In this document: in pieces, positions 26,737 to 35,480 of the stretch | How positions within the stretch are numbered: the stretch's first letter is position 1 | How the letters are laid out: each line of letters begins with the position of its first letter | Program-made: the position numbers and the translations under genes | Source of the DNA: Providencia heimbachae ATCC 35613 | GTDB lineage: Bacteria; Pseudomonadota; Gammaproteobacteria; Enterobacterales; Enterobacteriaceae | Direction of reading: 5' to 3' | Assembly: GCF_001655055.1 (NCBI RefSeq) | Contig: NZ_LXEW01000011.1 | Coordinates: forward strand, 62,001-126,000 | Length of the DNA: 64,000 bases | The notes under the pieces: model-generated | Told to the model about the DNA's origin: nothing | Databases searched by the model: none | The model's input: the letters and a program-made list of their open reading frames with translations, nothing else

Positions 26737-27738
26737 TTACTTAACTTGTGTTAAACCTAATGAATAAGCGGGTACATCCATCAGTGTTTTGAGCTCATCA
26801 TCAACTTTCATCAATGTTAACGTCACGCCCATCATTTCTAAAGAAGTGAAATAATTGCCGACATAATTACGTACAATGCGCACGCCTTTCTCGCTAAGTT
26901 GCTTTTCAACTTCCGCAAAATAAATATACAGCTCCATCACAGGCGTCGCCCCGAGTCCTGAAACCAATACGACGACTTCATCACCCTGTTTAGCCTGCAT
27001 ATCCTCGAGAATAGGTTTTAACATGGTTTGAGCCATTTGTGCCGCCGATTGAATTGGCATGATCTCGATACCAGGTTCACCATGGTGACCAATGCCTAAC
27101 TCCATCATACCGTCCTCAATATGGAAATTAGGGTGTCCAACCGCGGGAATGGTACAAGATGTCAGCCCAACACCAATAGAATGGCAATTATTAATCGCTT
27201 TTTGTGCCGCGTTAATCACGCCATCAAGATCATAGCCCTTACTGGCTGCTGCTGCGCCTACTTTCCACATTAGGATCTCACCAGCAACACCACGGCGCTT
27301 TTCTTTCTCATTTGCTGGTGCAGAAGCAACATCATCGGTGGCAACAACAGTTTTAATCTTCATGCCCGCTTTTTCGGCTTTTTTCATCGCCATTTTCACG
27401 TTCATATTGTCGCCTGCATAGTTGCCATACAGACAAGCTACGCCAGCACCACTATCAGCCGCTTTAAACGCATCTAAAAATGCGCCTGCGGTTGGCGATG
27501 AGAAAATTTCACCAATCGCCACGGCATCGAGCATATTTTCACCAACATAACCAAGAAAGGCTGGCTCATGCCCTGAACCCCCACCCGTCACAATCCCCAC
27601 TTTCCCTTGAATTGGCACCTTTGGATATTTTAAAACTCGTGCATTATCTGTTTCAGCAAAATATTCAGGATGTGCTTTCAAATAGCCTTGAATTGCATCT
27701 TCAACAACAAGATCAGGTTCATTAATGATTCTGTTCAT
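26737..27738 (-). CDS. DhaK-like kinase subunit (dihydroxyacetone/erythrulose kinase)
   Basis: A 333-residue DhaK-family ketose-binding subunit. The glycine-rich GGGSGHEP lies at residues 52-59, the acid GNYAGDNMN near 105-113, and the covalent substrate histidine in GHHGEPGIE (His219). The gene is followed eleven bases later by the DhaL-like subunit, and preceded closely by an MFS polyol carrier. DhaK paralogues act on dihydroxyacetone, D-erythrulose or L-erythrulose. The isomerase and transketolase opposite favour a four-carbon substrate. That choice is inference. Confidence 0.87.
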   Translation of the reverse strand: MNRIINEPDLVVEDAIQGYLKAHPEYFAETDNARVLKYPKVPIQGKVGIVTGGGSGHEPAFLGYVGENMLDAVAIGEIFSSPTAGAFLDAFKAADSGAGVACLYGNYAGDNMNVKMAMKKAEKAGMKIKTVVATDDVASAPANEKEKRRGVAGEILMWKVGAAAASKGYDLDGVINAAQKAINNCHSIGVGLTSCTIPAVGHPNFHIEDGMMELGIGHHGEPGIEIMPIQSAAQMAQTMLKPILEDMQAKQGDEVVVLVSGLGATPVMELYIYFAEVEKQLSEKGVRIVRNYVGNYFTSLEMMGVTLTLMKVDDELKTLMDVPAYSLGLTQVK

Positions 27739-27750
27739 AATTCCCTCATT

Positions 27751-29022
27751 TTATTTATTTTCTGGTGTTAGCTGTACATTTTCTGGCTGTTCAAGGAGTT
27801 CTTTAGGCACAGTGATAAAGCTCATCAATATTGCACTGATAAAATAAAGACCAGTGAATATCCAAATCACACCAAGCGCCCCTAAACTACCAATAAACAG
27901 TCCAACGAGTGCAGGGCCGACAAAAGTACTTAAACCTGCACCCAGATTAAGCACTGACATTGCTGCACCTTTATTTTCAGGTGCTAATGTTGGCATAATG
28001 GCAGACAGTGGCACGTATCCGGCAAGGCAGGCTCCAAATAATCCCGCAGCAATCATCATTAAAAGATAATTGTGACCAAAGTAATACGGTACGTAATAAA
28101 ACATCAGTGTACAAACCATACAGCCCACACATCCGAACCAAATCACAATATTACGCCAACCAATACGGTCACTCACCACACCGAAAATCAAGTTAAAGGC
28201 GATGTTGACTGTCCAAAGGGCAGCATAAATATGCAACCATTCAGTTCGTGAATATCCAAAATCAGCAAGAAACATTGGCATAAAGATCACAAAGCCATAA
28301 GCGGCTGACGTATTGATTGTTCTCACTATCCCCCCTAAACCGATTTTAGGGTTCTCAAATGCAATGGTGATACCTTTAAATAAGTAGCTGAGTGAAACTT
28401 TTTCTTTTGGTTTTATATCGACATCACCCACAGAATTTCGATTCAATGCGATGGCAATAAATGCCCCGATAGTGACAAAAATTAACCCACTCCACAGCGT
28501 TGCCATTTCCCCCATAACAGGTAATGCATAACTGGAATACATCACGCCGAGTACGCCTAACCCGCCACTGTAAACAAACCAAAACATACCTACGGCAGAA
28601 CCCAGTTTTTTAACCGGGGCTTCATACGCAACCCAAACAAGGAAGCCATAAGCAAACATTGGATAACCAAAGCCACGAAGCGCATAGGTTGGGATCATGA
28701 TGGATAGACTATTACTTGGTAATCCAACAGATAAGAAGATTACTGAGCCAATGACAAACATGACAAAGCCGAAAATCATCACTCTTCGTGCGGTATAAAT
28801 TTCAGCAAGTACCCCTGAAAGCCAAGCGGCAACTGCGGCACAAAAACCATAGACACTAAATAGTAAGGATGACTCTTCAATGGTCATACCCCGACTAATA
28901 ATAAAAGGAGATAACCAGCCTTGCTCTAGCCCTTCCCCCATCATAAAGATCAGTACACCAAAGTAGCCAAGCAGCAACTTTGGTGAAAAACCCGTTACTT
29001 TAGACAATTTATTGATTATCAT
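27751..29022 (-). CDS. MFS polyol transporter (RbtT/DalT family)
   Basis: A 423-residue twelve-helix MFS carrier closely akin to pentitol carriers (LLGYFGVLIFMMGEGLEQGW at the N-terminus, YALRGFGYPMFAYGFLVW near residue 110, GPALVGLFIGSLGALGVIW near the end). It is a paralogue of DalT at 16968. It lies between a zinc polyol dehydrogenase and a DhaK-like kinase, so it probably imports the polyol of this cluster. Since the rbt genes at 37604 lack their own carrier, it could also serve ribitol. The ATG at 29022 follows GAGG, and a longer reading to 29100 runs through an intercistronic hairpin. Confidence 0.85.
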   Translation of the reverse strand: MIINKLSKVTGFSPKLLLGYFGVLIFMMGEGLEQGWLSPFIISRGMTIEESSLLFSVYGFCAAVAAWLSGVLAEIYTARRVMIFGFVMFVIGSVIFLSVGLPSNSLSIMIPTYALRGFGYPMFAYGFLVWVAYEAPVKKLGSAVGMFWFVYSGGLGVLGVMYSSYALPVMGEMATLWSGLIFVTIGAFIAIALNRNSVGDVDIKPKEKVSLSYLFKGITIAFENPKIGLGGIVRTINTSAAYGFVIFMPMFLADFGYSRTEWLHIYAALWTVNIAFNLIFGVVSDRIGWRNIVIWFGCVGCMVCTLMFYYVPYYFGHNYLLMMIAAGLFGACLAGYVPLSAIMPTLAPENKGAAMSVLNLGAGLSTFVGPALVGLFIGSLGALGVIWIFTGLYFISAILMSFITVPKELLEQPENVQLTPENK

Positions 29023-29052
29023 ACCGTTAACCTCAGTGCTTGTTCGCTGGGT

Positions 29053-29100
29053 TTGGACCTGAGTAGGATGCCTTCGCTGGGTAAAATTATTCAGGTCCAA
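29053..29100. repeat. Intercistronic inverted repeat in polyol operon
   Basis: TTGGACCTGA (29053-29062) and TCAGGTCCAA (29091-29100) form a ten-bp perfect stem between the dehydrogenase and MFS genes. TTCGCTGGG occurs twice around it (29043, 29073). It may stabilise or attenuate the minus-strand message. Confidence 0.55.
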
Positions 29101-29144
29101 TTTTTATATTTTTTAATCCAATATTTTTTATATCCAATAAAGCA

Positions 29145-30257
29145 TTACAGGTTCGGGTCGAGAACCACTTTAATATGCGGATCACCTTTCGCCATCATCG
29201 AAAAACCTTCGGCAAATTGATCTAATGGCAAAATATCAGTTACCACGCCTTTGGTGGGGAAATCACCATTTCCAATGCCTTCAATGACTAATGGGTAACA
29301 ATACGGCCCAAGGTGAGAGCCTAACAAATCCAGTTCTTTACGGTCACTGATGATGCTCCAATCCACTGTTACAGGATCTTTAAATACCGAAAACTCAACA
29401 AATGTTCCGAGTTTACGGATCATTTTAAGTCCCTGTTCTACCGATTTCGGTGCACCGGTTGCTTCGATGTAAATATCGCAACCATAACCTTCCGTCATGC
29501 CTTTGACGATTTTATCGACGTCATCACGTTTTGGATTCAAAACAATATCCGCACCAAATTCTTTGGCTAATTCAAGGCGTTTATCAAATAAATCCAATAC
29601 AACTATTTTTCCTGCACCTGATTTTTTGATTGCGCCTATCATGCCAAGACCTAATGTGCCAGCACCTGACAGTACGACGACATCACCCAATTTGACGTTA
29701 GCCCGCTGTACCGCATGTAACGAACAAGCATAAGGTTCGATTAAAATGGCATCTTCAATTGGCATATCAACAGGCACATGGTAGTTAATGGCTTCTTTTG
29801 TGAACTTCATATATTGCGCCATACCGCCATTCACATTATTTTGAAAACCATATAAATCATGCTTCTCACACATCCAATATTCACCACGTTTACAGAAGCG
29901 ACATTCCCAGCAAGGCACGATTTGCTCTGAAATAACACGATCGCCCAGTGCAAATCCTTCTACTTTTGAACCAAAACCAACAACATGACCAATAAACTCA
30001 TGGCCTGGGATCATCGGTGCTTTAATATAGGCAGGTTGCTCTTCATCCCCCCAAAAACTTGGCGCACCTTCAAAGGCCTTCACATCACCGGCACATATAC
30101 CGCAAGCTTCAACGCGAATTAATATTTCTTCTTCGCTGATAGTTGGAACATCAACCGTTTCTAATCGATAATCTTTTGGCGCGTAAGCAACAACGGCTTT
30201 CATTTTTTCTGGGATGCCTTCGCTCATAGTTGCTTTTGAATCACAGTGTTTACACAT
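29145..30257 (-). CDS. Zinc-dependent polyol dehydrogenase (erythritol/L-threitol dehydrogenase-like)
   Basis: A 370-residue medium-chain alcohol dehydrogenase. The catalytic zinc ligands are Cys52 (ACGIC) and His86-Glu87 (PGHEFIG). The structural zinc site has Cys116, Cys119, Cys122 and Cys130. The NAD site is SGAGTLGLGMIG. It carries an extra N-terminal CKHC pair. The overall sequence agrees with what I know of erythritol/L-threitol dehydrogenases, but sorbitol- and xylitol-type enzymes share these motifs. The ATG at 30257 follows GAGGA. It is the first gene of the minus-strand arm, with a 14-bp palindromic operator candidate just upstream. Confidence 0.82.
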   Translation of the reverse strand: MCKHCDSKATMSEGIPEKMKAVVAYAPKDYRLETVDVPTISEEEILIRVEACGICAGDVKAFEGAPSFWGDEEQPAYIKAPMIPGHEFIGHVVGFGSKVEGFALGDRVISEQIVPCWECRFCKRGEYWMCEKHDLYGFQNNVNGGMAQYMKFTKEAINYHVPVDMPIEDAILIEPYACSLHAVQRANVKLGDVVVLSGAGTLGLGMIGAIKKSGAGKIVVLDLFDKRLELAKEFGADIVLNPKRDDVDKIVKGMTEGYGCDIYIEATGAPKSVEQGLKMIRKLGTFVEFSVFKDPVTVDWSIISDRKELDLLGSHLGPYCYPLVIEGIGNGDFPTKGVVTDILPLDQFAEGFSMMAKGDPHIKVVLDPNL

Positions 30258-30284
30258 TGTTTTATCCTCAGTGGTTTTGCGAAA

Positions 30285-30298
30285 TGAACATAAGTTCA
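30285..30298. promoter_or_regulatory. Candidate SorC-type operator, minus arm
   Basis: TGAACATAAGTTCA, a palindrome with five-bp perfect arms, 28 bases upstream of the dehydrogenase start. It matches the TGAACAAATGTTCA at 30550 in twelve of fourteen positions. Confidence 0.6.
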
Positions 30299-30549
30299 CT
30301 ATCAATACAAATAAACCATACCCTCTTTTATCAATGCTTGCCCATAAGTAGATTGTCAAAGTGTGATTGAGTGCAAACATTCTTACAAATGCACCATTAA
30401 ATGTGCATTAATTGCAATTTTACATAAAAAAACTGTTTTTAATGCCATACATCACAAATTAGATCACTGAAAAGATAAAAACATATGGTCAGCTATTGAT
30501 TATTTGTTCATTAGATCTTATTTTCTAGTCAGTACATATGAATAATCAC

Positions 30550-30563
30550 TGAACAAATGTTCA
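30550..30563. promoter_or_regulatory. Candidate SorC-type operator, plus arm
   Basis: TGAACAAATGTTCA, a palindrome with six-bp perfect arms, directly before the AAGGA ribosome site of the isomerase gene. An additional inverted half-site TTTGTTCA lies near 30509. Confidence 0.6.
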
Positions 30564-30578
30564 AAAAGGATCTCAATC

Positions 30579-31031
30579 ATGCTATCTATTGCTATTGGCG
30601 CTGATGATGCAGCTTTTGAAATGAAAGATTTGATCAAAGCCCATTTGGAAGCACTTAACTATGACGTCACCGACTACTGTTTAAATACCGGTATTGAAGA
30701 TGAAATGTACCCGGATGTTGCCCATGCTGTTGCCACTTCAATAAAGCAAGGGAAGCATCAACGCGGTATTTTGATTTGTGGTACAGGTATTGGAATGTCT
30801 ATCGTCGCAAATAAAGTTACCGGTATTCGCGCCGCGCTTTGTCATGACACCTACTCCGCTGAACGAGCCCAAAAAAGTAATGATGCTCAAATTATTACTT
30901 TTGGCGCTCGTGTTATTGGTCCCGAATTAGCCAAAGTCATTGTGGATACATGGCTTACTTCTCACTATGACGGAGGCCGCTCAGCCCCTAAAGTGGCGCG
31001 GATCAATGAATATGAAAATGGAGAGCGCTAA
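30579..31031 (+). CDS. RpiB/LacA/LacB family sugar-phosphate isomerase
   Basis: A 150-residue aldose-ketose phosphate isomerase of the RpiB/LacAB family. The catalytic cysteine is Cys67 in ILICGTGIGMSI, and the loop NKVTGIRAALCHDTYSAERA follows. The first motif reads GADDAAFEMK where ribose-5-phosphate isomerases have GADHAG, and the usual histidine before NDA is replaced by serine (KSNDA). Those changes suggest a non-ribose substrate. Next to erythrulose-type kinases, conversion of erythrulose 4-phosphate to erythrose 4-phosphate is plausible, but a ribose 5-phosphate or other activity cannot be excluded. The transketolase gene follows in the same transcript. Confidence 0.85.
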   Translation: MLSIAIGADDAAFEMKDLIKAHLEALNYDVTDYCLNTGIEDEMYPDVAHAVATSIKQGKHQRGILICGTGIGMSIVANKVTGIRAALCHDTYSAERAQKSNDAQIITFGARVIGPELAKVIVDTWLTSHYDGGRSAPKVARINEYENGER

Positions 31032-31063
31032 TTCAACCTACTGGATATTTTCAGGAGTGAGTG

Positions 31064-33067
31064 ATGACAATACAGACACAAAATGAACTTGCAAATGCAA
31101 TTCGTTTTCTTGCTATCGATGCAGTTCAACTGGCTAATTCAGGCCATCCTGGTGCACCTATGGGCATGGCAGATATTGCAGAAGTCCTTTGGCGTGACTA
31201 TCTAAAACATAATCCAGTCAATCCAAACTGGCCAAACCGTGACCGTTTTGTTTTATCTAATGGTCATGCTTCTATGTTGCTGTATAGCTTGCTGCATCTG
31301 AGTGGCTATGACTTATCAATTGATGATTTAAAGCAATTTAGGCAATTACATTCTAAAACACCGGGGCACCCTGAATTAGGCTATACCCCAGGCGTTGAAA
31401 CGACCACGGGACCACTTGGCCAGGGGATAGCTAATGCTGTAGGAATGGCTATTGCAGAAAAAACCCTAGCGGCAACTTTTAACCGTCCCGGATTTCCTGT
31501 TGTTGACCATCATACTTATGTTTTTCTCGGTGATGGTTGCTTAATGGAAGGGATCTCTCATGAGGCTTGCTCCCTAGCAGGCACGCTTAAGCTTAATAAA
31601 CTGATAGCCTTCTATGATGACAACCAAATTTCGATTGATGGCGAAACAAAAGGTTGGTTTACCGATAACACAGCAAAACGTTTTGAATCCTATGGATGGA
31701 ACGTGATTAAGCGTATTGATGGCCACTCACGTCAGGCTATCAAAGATGCCCTTGAACAAGCCCATCAGCAATCATCAAAGCCAACACTAATTATTTGTCG
31801 AACTCAGATTGGTTATGGCTCACCCAATAAGGCGGGCTCTGCAAATTCCCATGGTGCGCCATTAGGCACTGAAGAAATCGCATTAACCCGTAATCAATTG
31901 AATTGGAAGCATAAGCCATTCAATATTCCGGATGATATTTATCAAGCATGGAGCGCACTAGAACAGGGTGCTGAAGAGCAATTACGTTGGGAACAAGCTC
32001 TGCGAGAATATACAAAACAGTATCCAGAGCTTTCAACCCAGCTGCAACAACGGATCTCTGGGCAATTACCTGATTTATTTGCGCCCTCAATAACTCAATA
32101 CATTCAACAATTGAATGAAAATCCAACCGCCGTTGCTACACGCAAAGCTTCACAAAACACATTAAATATTATTGGGCCTTTACTCCCTGAATTAATTGGC
32201 GGTTCTGCTGATCTAGCACCCTGTAACTTAACTTATTGGGCAGGCTCTAGGCCAATTAATAAAGATCCTACCGGAAATTATATTCATTATGGTGTGAGAG
32301 AATTCGGTATGACTGCTATCGCAAATGGCATCGCGCTGCACGGAGGCTTTCGCCCATATACCGCAACTTTTTTGATGTTTTCTGAATATGCACAAAATGC
32401 GGTTCGCATGGCTGCATTGATGAAAATACCGCAAATATTGGTATATACCCATGATTCGATTGGATTAGGTGAAGATGGTCCAACCCACCAGCCCGTTGAG
32501 CAACTGACTTCTTTACGCGCAACGCCAAATTTATCTGTATGGCGTCCATGCTGCCAAGTAGAAACCGTAGTCGCATGGCAACAGGCTATTTTAAGTCAAG
32601 ATAAGCCCACAGCTTTAGTACTTTCCCGCCAAGATCTTACTCAATATTCACGAACAGAAGCACAGCTTGCTAATATTGAACGCGGTGGATATATCCTACG
32701 CAGTAATAGTGTAATGCCCCAACTATTACTCATTGCAACGGGCTCAGAGATCTCACTTGCAATAGAAGCTTGGCAACACTTAACCACTCAAGGATATCAA
32801 GTCAACGTAATATCGATGCCCTCTACTGATTATTTTGATCAACAGTCTGATGAATATAAAGAGGCGGTTTTACCTAATCATGTTCGGCACCGCATTGCAA
32901 TTGAAGCCTCTAAAGCGGATTATTGGCGAAAATATGTTGGTCTTGATGGGTTAATTATGGGCATGAATAGTTTTGGTGAATCTGCTCCCGCTGATAAATT
33001 ATTTAGTCACTTCGGATTTACTGTTGATAATTTAATAAATATGTCTATTTCTTTATTAAAACCTTAA
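31064..33067 (+). CDS. tkt: Transketolase
   Basis: A 667-residue thiamine-diphosphate-dependent transketolase of normal length. The donor-site [13 protein letters not shown] is near residues 27-39, the TPP/metal motif [13 protein letters not shown] near 155, and the catalytic glutamate region [13 protein letters not shown] in the second domain, followed by [16 protein letters not shown]. It transfers two-carbon units, for example xylulose 5-phosphate plus erythrose 4-phosphate to fructose 6-phosphate plus glyceraldehyde 3-phosphate. As a cluster copy behind an RpiB-type isomerase it probably supplements the housekeeping tktA. The ATG at 31064 follows AGGAG. Confidence 0.93.
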   Translation: MTIQTQNELANAIRFLAIDAVQLANSGHPGAPMGMADIAEVLWRDYLKHNPVNPNWPNRDRFVLSNGHASMLLYSLLHLSGYDLSIDDLKQFRQLHSKTPGHPELGYTPGVETTTGPLGQGIANAVGMAIAEKTLAATFNRPGFPVVDHHTYVFLGDGCLMEGISHEACSLAGTLKLNKLIAFYDDNQISIDGETKGWFTDNTAKRFESYGWNVIKRIDGHSRQAIKDALEQAHQQSSKPTLIICRTQIGYGSPNKAGSANSHGAPLGTEEIALTRNQLNWKHKPFNIPDDIYQAWSALEQGAEEQLRWEQALREYTKQYPELSTQLQQRISGQLPDLFAPSITQYIQQLNENPTAVATRKASQNTLNIIGPLLPELIGGSADLAPCNLTYWAGSRPINKDPTGNYIHYGVREFGMTAIANGIALHGGFRPYTATFLMFSEYAQNAVRMAALMKIPQILVYTHDSIGLGEDGPTHQPVEQLTSLRATPNLSVWRPCCQVETVVAWQQAILSQDKPTALVLSRQDLTQYSRTEAQLANIERGGYILRSNSVMPQLLLIATGSEISLAIEAWQHLTTQGYQVNVISMPSTDYFDQQSDEYKEAVLPNHVRHRIAIEASKADYWRKYVGLDGLIMGMNSFGESAPADKLFSHFGFTVDNLINMSISLLKP

Positions 33068-33101
33068 TAATAAATAACTCTCCGCTTAGCAATAATATAA
33101 T

Positions 33102-33132
33102 AAAGCCGAATAATTATTCGTTATTCGGCTTT
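33102..33132. terminator. Hairpin terminator after transketolase
   Basis: A perfect 12-bp stem AAAGCCGAATAA/TTATTCGGCTTT with a seven-base loop, 34 bases after the stop. A weak T tract follows. Confidence 0.7.
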
Positions 33133-33159
33133 ATTAATATTTAATAAAAAATTAAATTC

Positions 33160-33541
33160 ACTCTCTAAAGAGTTTAAATTACAGAGACTAACCCTAGTCA
33201 CATAAATCTCGGGGAGCATACACAAGTATGTGACCCGAGTAACGGAAAGCAGCCAACGCCGCTATAGCTCGAAATATGACAAGGATACATACTCTAAAGA
33301 GTTCGAGTTATAGCAAGGCGGCAAGTGACGGTATCTCGGGGAGCATACACAAGTATGTGACCCGAGTAACGGAAAGCAGCCAACACCGCTATAGCCCGAA
33401 ATATAACAAGGATACATCCTCTAAAGAGTTCGAGTTATAGCAAGGCGGCAAGTGACGGTATCTCGGGGAGCATACACAAGTATGTGACCCGAGTAACGGA
33501 AAGTAGCCAACGCCGCTATAGCTCGAAATATGACGAGGATG
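33160..33541. repeat. Tandem array of three 127-bp ERIC/IRU-like repeats
   Basis: Three units with an exact 127-base period: TCTCGGGGAGCATACACAAG begins at 33207, 33334 and 33461. Each unit has ERIC-like parts: CTCTAAAGAGTTCGAGTTATA, GGCGGCAAGTGACGG, a central AGCATACACAAGTATGTGACCCGAG hairpin, GCAGCCAACGCCGCTATA and TCGAAATATGAC-AGGAT. Units two and three are nearly identical; the 5' third of unit one is degenerate. The array fills the gap between the convergent transketolase and SDR genes. Confidence 0.88.
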
Positions 33542-33544
33542 TCG

Positions 33545-34306
33545 TTATTGGATACTAAACCCTCCATCTATAACCAAATTATGCCCCGTAATCATATCCG
33601 ATGCATCGCTGGCTAAAAACAGTGCGCATGCCGCTATTTCTGAGGGTTCTGCAAAACGCTTTGCTGGGATCTGTTGTTTCATTGCATCACCTTTTTCCCC
33701 ATCCCACGCTTTTTTACCCAGTTCGGTCATCACTATTGTTGGCGATATTGCATTGGTTTGTATGCCTTTTTTACTCCATTCTAGCGCTAACACTTGAGTT
33801 AAACCGATAATTGCTGCTTTACTTGCACAATAAGCGGCATGTTGGTCTAAAGCAATGACACCCGCTTGGGAGGCCATGTTTATTATTTTACCTTTTCCTT
33901 GTTTAATCATTGCATTACCTGCTTTTTGACAAACAAGAAAAGTGCCTTTTAAGTTAACATTCATAGTTAAGTCCCAGTCAGATTCACTCAAGGACTCTGC
34001 CGGTGCTAACGCAACAATACCCGCACTATTCACGACAATATCCAATGACCCGTAGTGTTCGATGACTTTATCAACCATTTTTGATACTGAATGTGAGTTA
34101 GTGATATCACATTGGATACCAATAGCGTGATTTAAATTACCTGCAATATCAGATACTTTTTCTGATTTATCAACAATTGCAACTTTAGCGCCTTTTTGAA
34201 TAAACAATTCTGCAATAGCAAAACCAATACCAGCGGCACCTCCGGTTATAAGGGCGACTTTACCTTCAAGCGAGAAATTGATGTTATATCCACTAAATTG
34301 TTTCAT
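33545..34306 (-). CDS. SDR oxidoreductase, GolD/D-threitol dehydrogenase-like
   Basis: A 253-residue classical short-chain dehydrogenase. The NAD site is TGGAAGIGFAIAELF (about residues 21-35), NSAG follows near 93, and the catalytic YCASK near 159 follows NMASQAG. The C-terminal region NAISPTIVMTELGKKAWDGE and GHNLVIDGGFSIQ resembles GolD-type glycerol and D-threitol dehydrogenases. It is convergent to the transketolase across a tandem ERIC array and ends only a few bases from it. It probably feeds the same kinase pathway with erythrulose or dihydroxyacetone. AAGGA precedes the ATG. Confidence 0.8.
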   Translation of the reverse strand: MKQFSGYNINFSLEGKVALITGGAAGIGFAIAELFIQKGAKVAIVDKSEKVSDIAGNLNHAIGIQCDITNSHSVSKMVDKVIEHYGSLDIVVNSAGIVALAPAESLSESDWDLTMNVNLKGTFLVCQKAGNAMIKQGKGKIINMASQAGVIALDQHAAYCASKAAIIGLTQVLALEWSKKGIQTNAISPTIVMTELGKKAWDGEKGDAMKQQIPAKRFAEPSEIAACALFLASDASDMITGHNLVIDGGFSIQ

Positions 34307-34817
34307 TTATAGTCCTTAATATCATGAGGCGGAATTTATGGTACGAATGGAAGTAATCGTTAATGATAACTGCGTATCAATATAATTAGATGAAATTTTT
34401 TAATTTCTATTTAATCAATATATCCAAATAATAAATTAACTTCTACATTTACTCGTTGAAATAATGATTCATCTCTCATATTAATTTTAATTTCAATAAA
34501 AAAGCGCATATGTTCAGTTTTATAAATTTAATGATTATTTGTATATCCAAGTTATTTATAGAATCAAATAACATTAACGTCATCTTTGTAGTTAATTCAC
34601 CTTGAAATTTTAATTGTATTAGACTCATTAATAATGAATTTAATCAGCCGAAAATCAAAAACCAAATCAGATATTTAAAATAAAATTATAGTGTAAATTT
34701 ATCATTAGCTAGCGCATAATATTAGTTATATCTAAATTGATATTGAGCAACACAACCGCTATCAGTTTAAGTAAAATTGTGTAATACGTATTTTGAAGTG
34801 GAGCGAGTCACATTAAC
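34307..34817. other. AT-rich intergenic region between SDR gene and fetA
   Basis: About 510 bases without a credible ORF. It contains the divergent promoters of the SDR gene and fetA. No copy of the TGAACA-TGTTCA palindrome was found in front of the SDR gene. Confidence 0.5.
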
Positions 34818-35465
34818 ATGGACAAAAAAAAACAACTGCTACAACTGAACAATATTGGCTATACCATTGATGAGAAGGTAATTCTTGATAATGTACAGTT
34901 TGACCTATTCCCAGGTGAATTCAAATTAATCACAGGGCCATCAGGTTGCGGTAAAAGCACCCTGCTAAAAATAATAGCATCTCTAATCTCACCGAGCTGT
35001 GGGCAAATTTTGTTTGAAGGACAAGAAATTAGCCATATCTCCCCTGAAAAATACCGCCAGCAGGTATCCTACTGTACACAAACGCCCGCCTTATTTGGCT
35101 CTACGGTGTATGACAATTTATATTTTCCTTATCAAATTCGCCAGTTATCCTTTAATAAAGATAAAATTTTAGAAGATCTTCACTATTTCTCATTGCCGGA
35201 TACTATTATCGAAAAAAACATCAACGAGCTTTCTGGTGGTGAAAAACAACGTATATCACTCATTCGTAACCTCCAATTTCTTCCTCAAATTTTACTCTTA
35301 GACGAAATTACTAGTGCATTAGATGAAGAAAATAAAGTCAATGTTAATGAGCTTATTCATCAACTTACCGTAAAAAATAGCATTGCGGTACTGTGGGTTA
35401 CCCATGACCAAGATGAAATAGCTCATGCTGACGACATTATCAAGCTTCCAATCCACCATTCATAA
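34818..35465 (+). CDS. fetA: Iron efflux ABC transporter ATPase FetA
   Basis: A 215-residue ABC ATPase with Walker A GPSGCGKST (about residues 40-48), Q-loop SYCTQTPALFG, signature LSGGEKQR and Walker B LLLDEITSALDEEN with a late WVTHDQ switch histidine. It resembles E. coli FetA (YbbL), which with FetB exports iron and improves resistance to oxidative stress. The fetB gene follows after 15 bases. In E. coli these genes lie elsewhere, so the location here beside polyol genes is lineage-specific. Confidence 0.88.
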   Translation: MDKKKQLLQLNNIGYTIDEKVILDNVQFDLFPGEFKLITGPSGCGKSTLLKIIASLISPSCGQILFEGQEISHISPEKYRQQVSYCTQTPALFGSTVYDNLYFPYQIRQLSFNKDKILEDLHYFSLPDTIIEKNINELSGGEKQRISLIRNLQFLPQILLLDEITSALDEENKVNVNELIHQLTVKNSIAVLWVTHDQDEIAHADDIIKLPIHHS

Positions 35466-35480
35466 TCATAGGAAATAACC

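Noticed and set aside
33160-33541. Possible CRISPR array because of regular repeats
   Set aside because: The repeat unit is 127 bases with no unique spacers, and the sequence matches ERIC/IRU elements. No cas genes are near.
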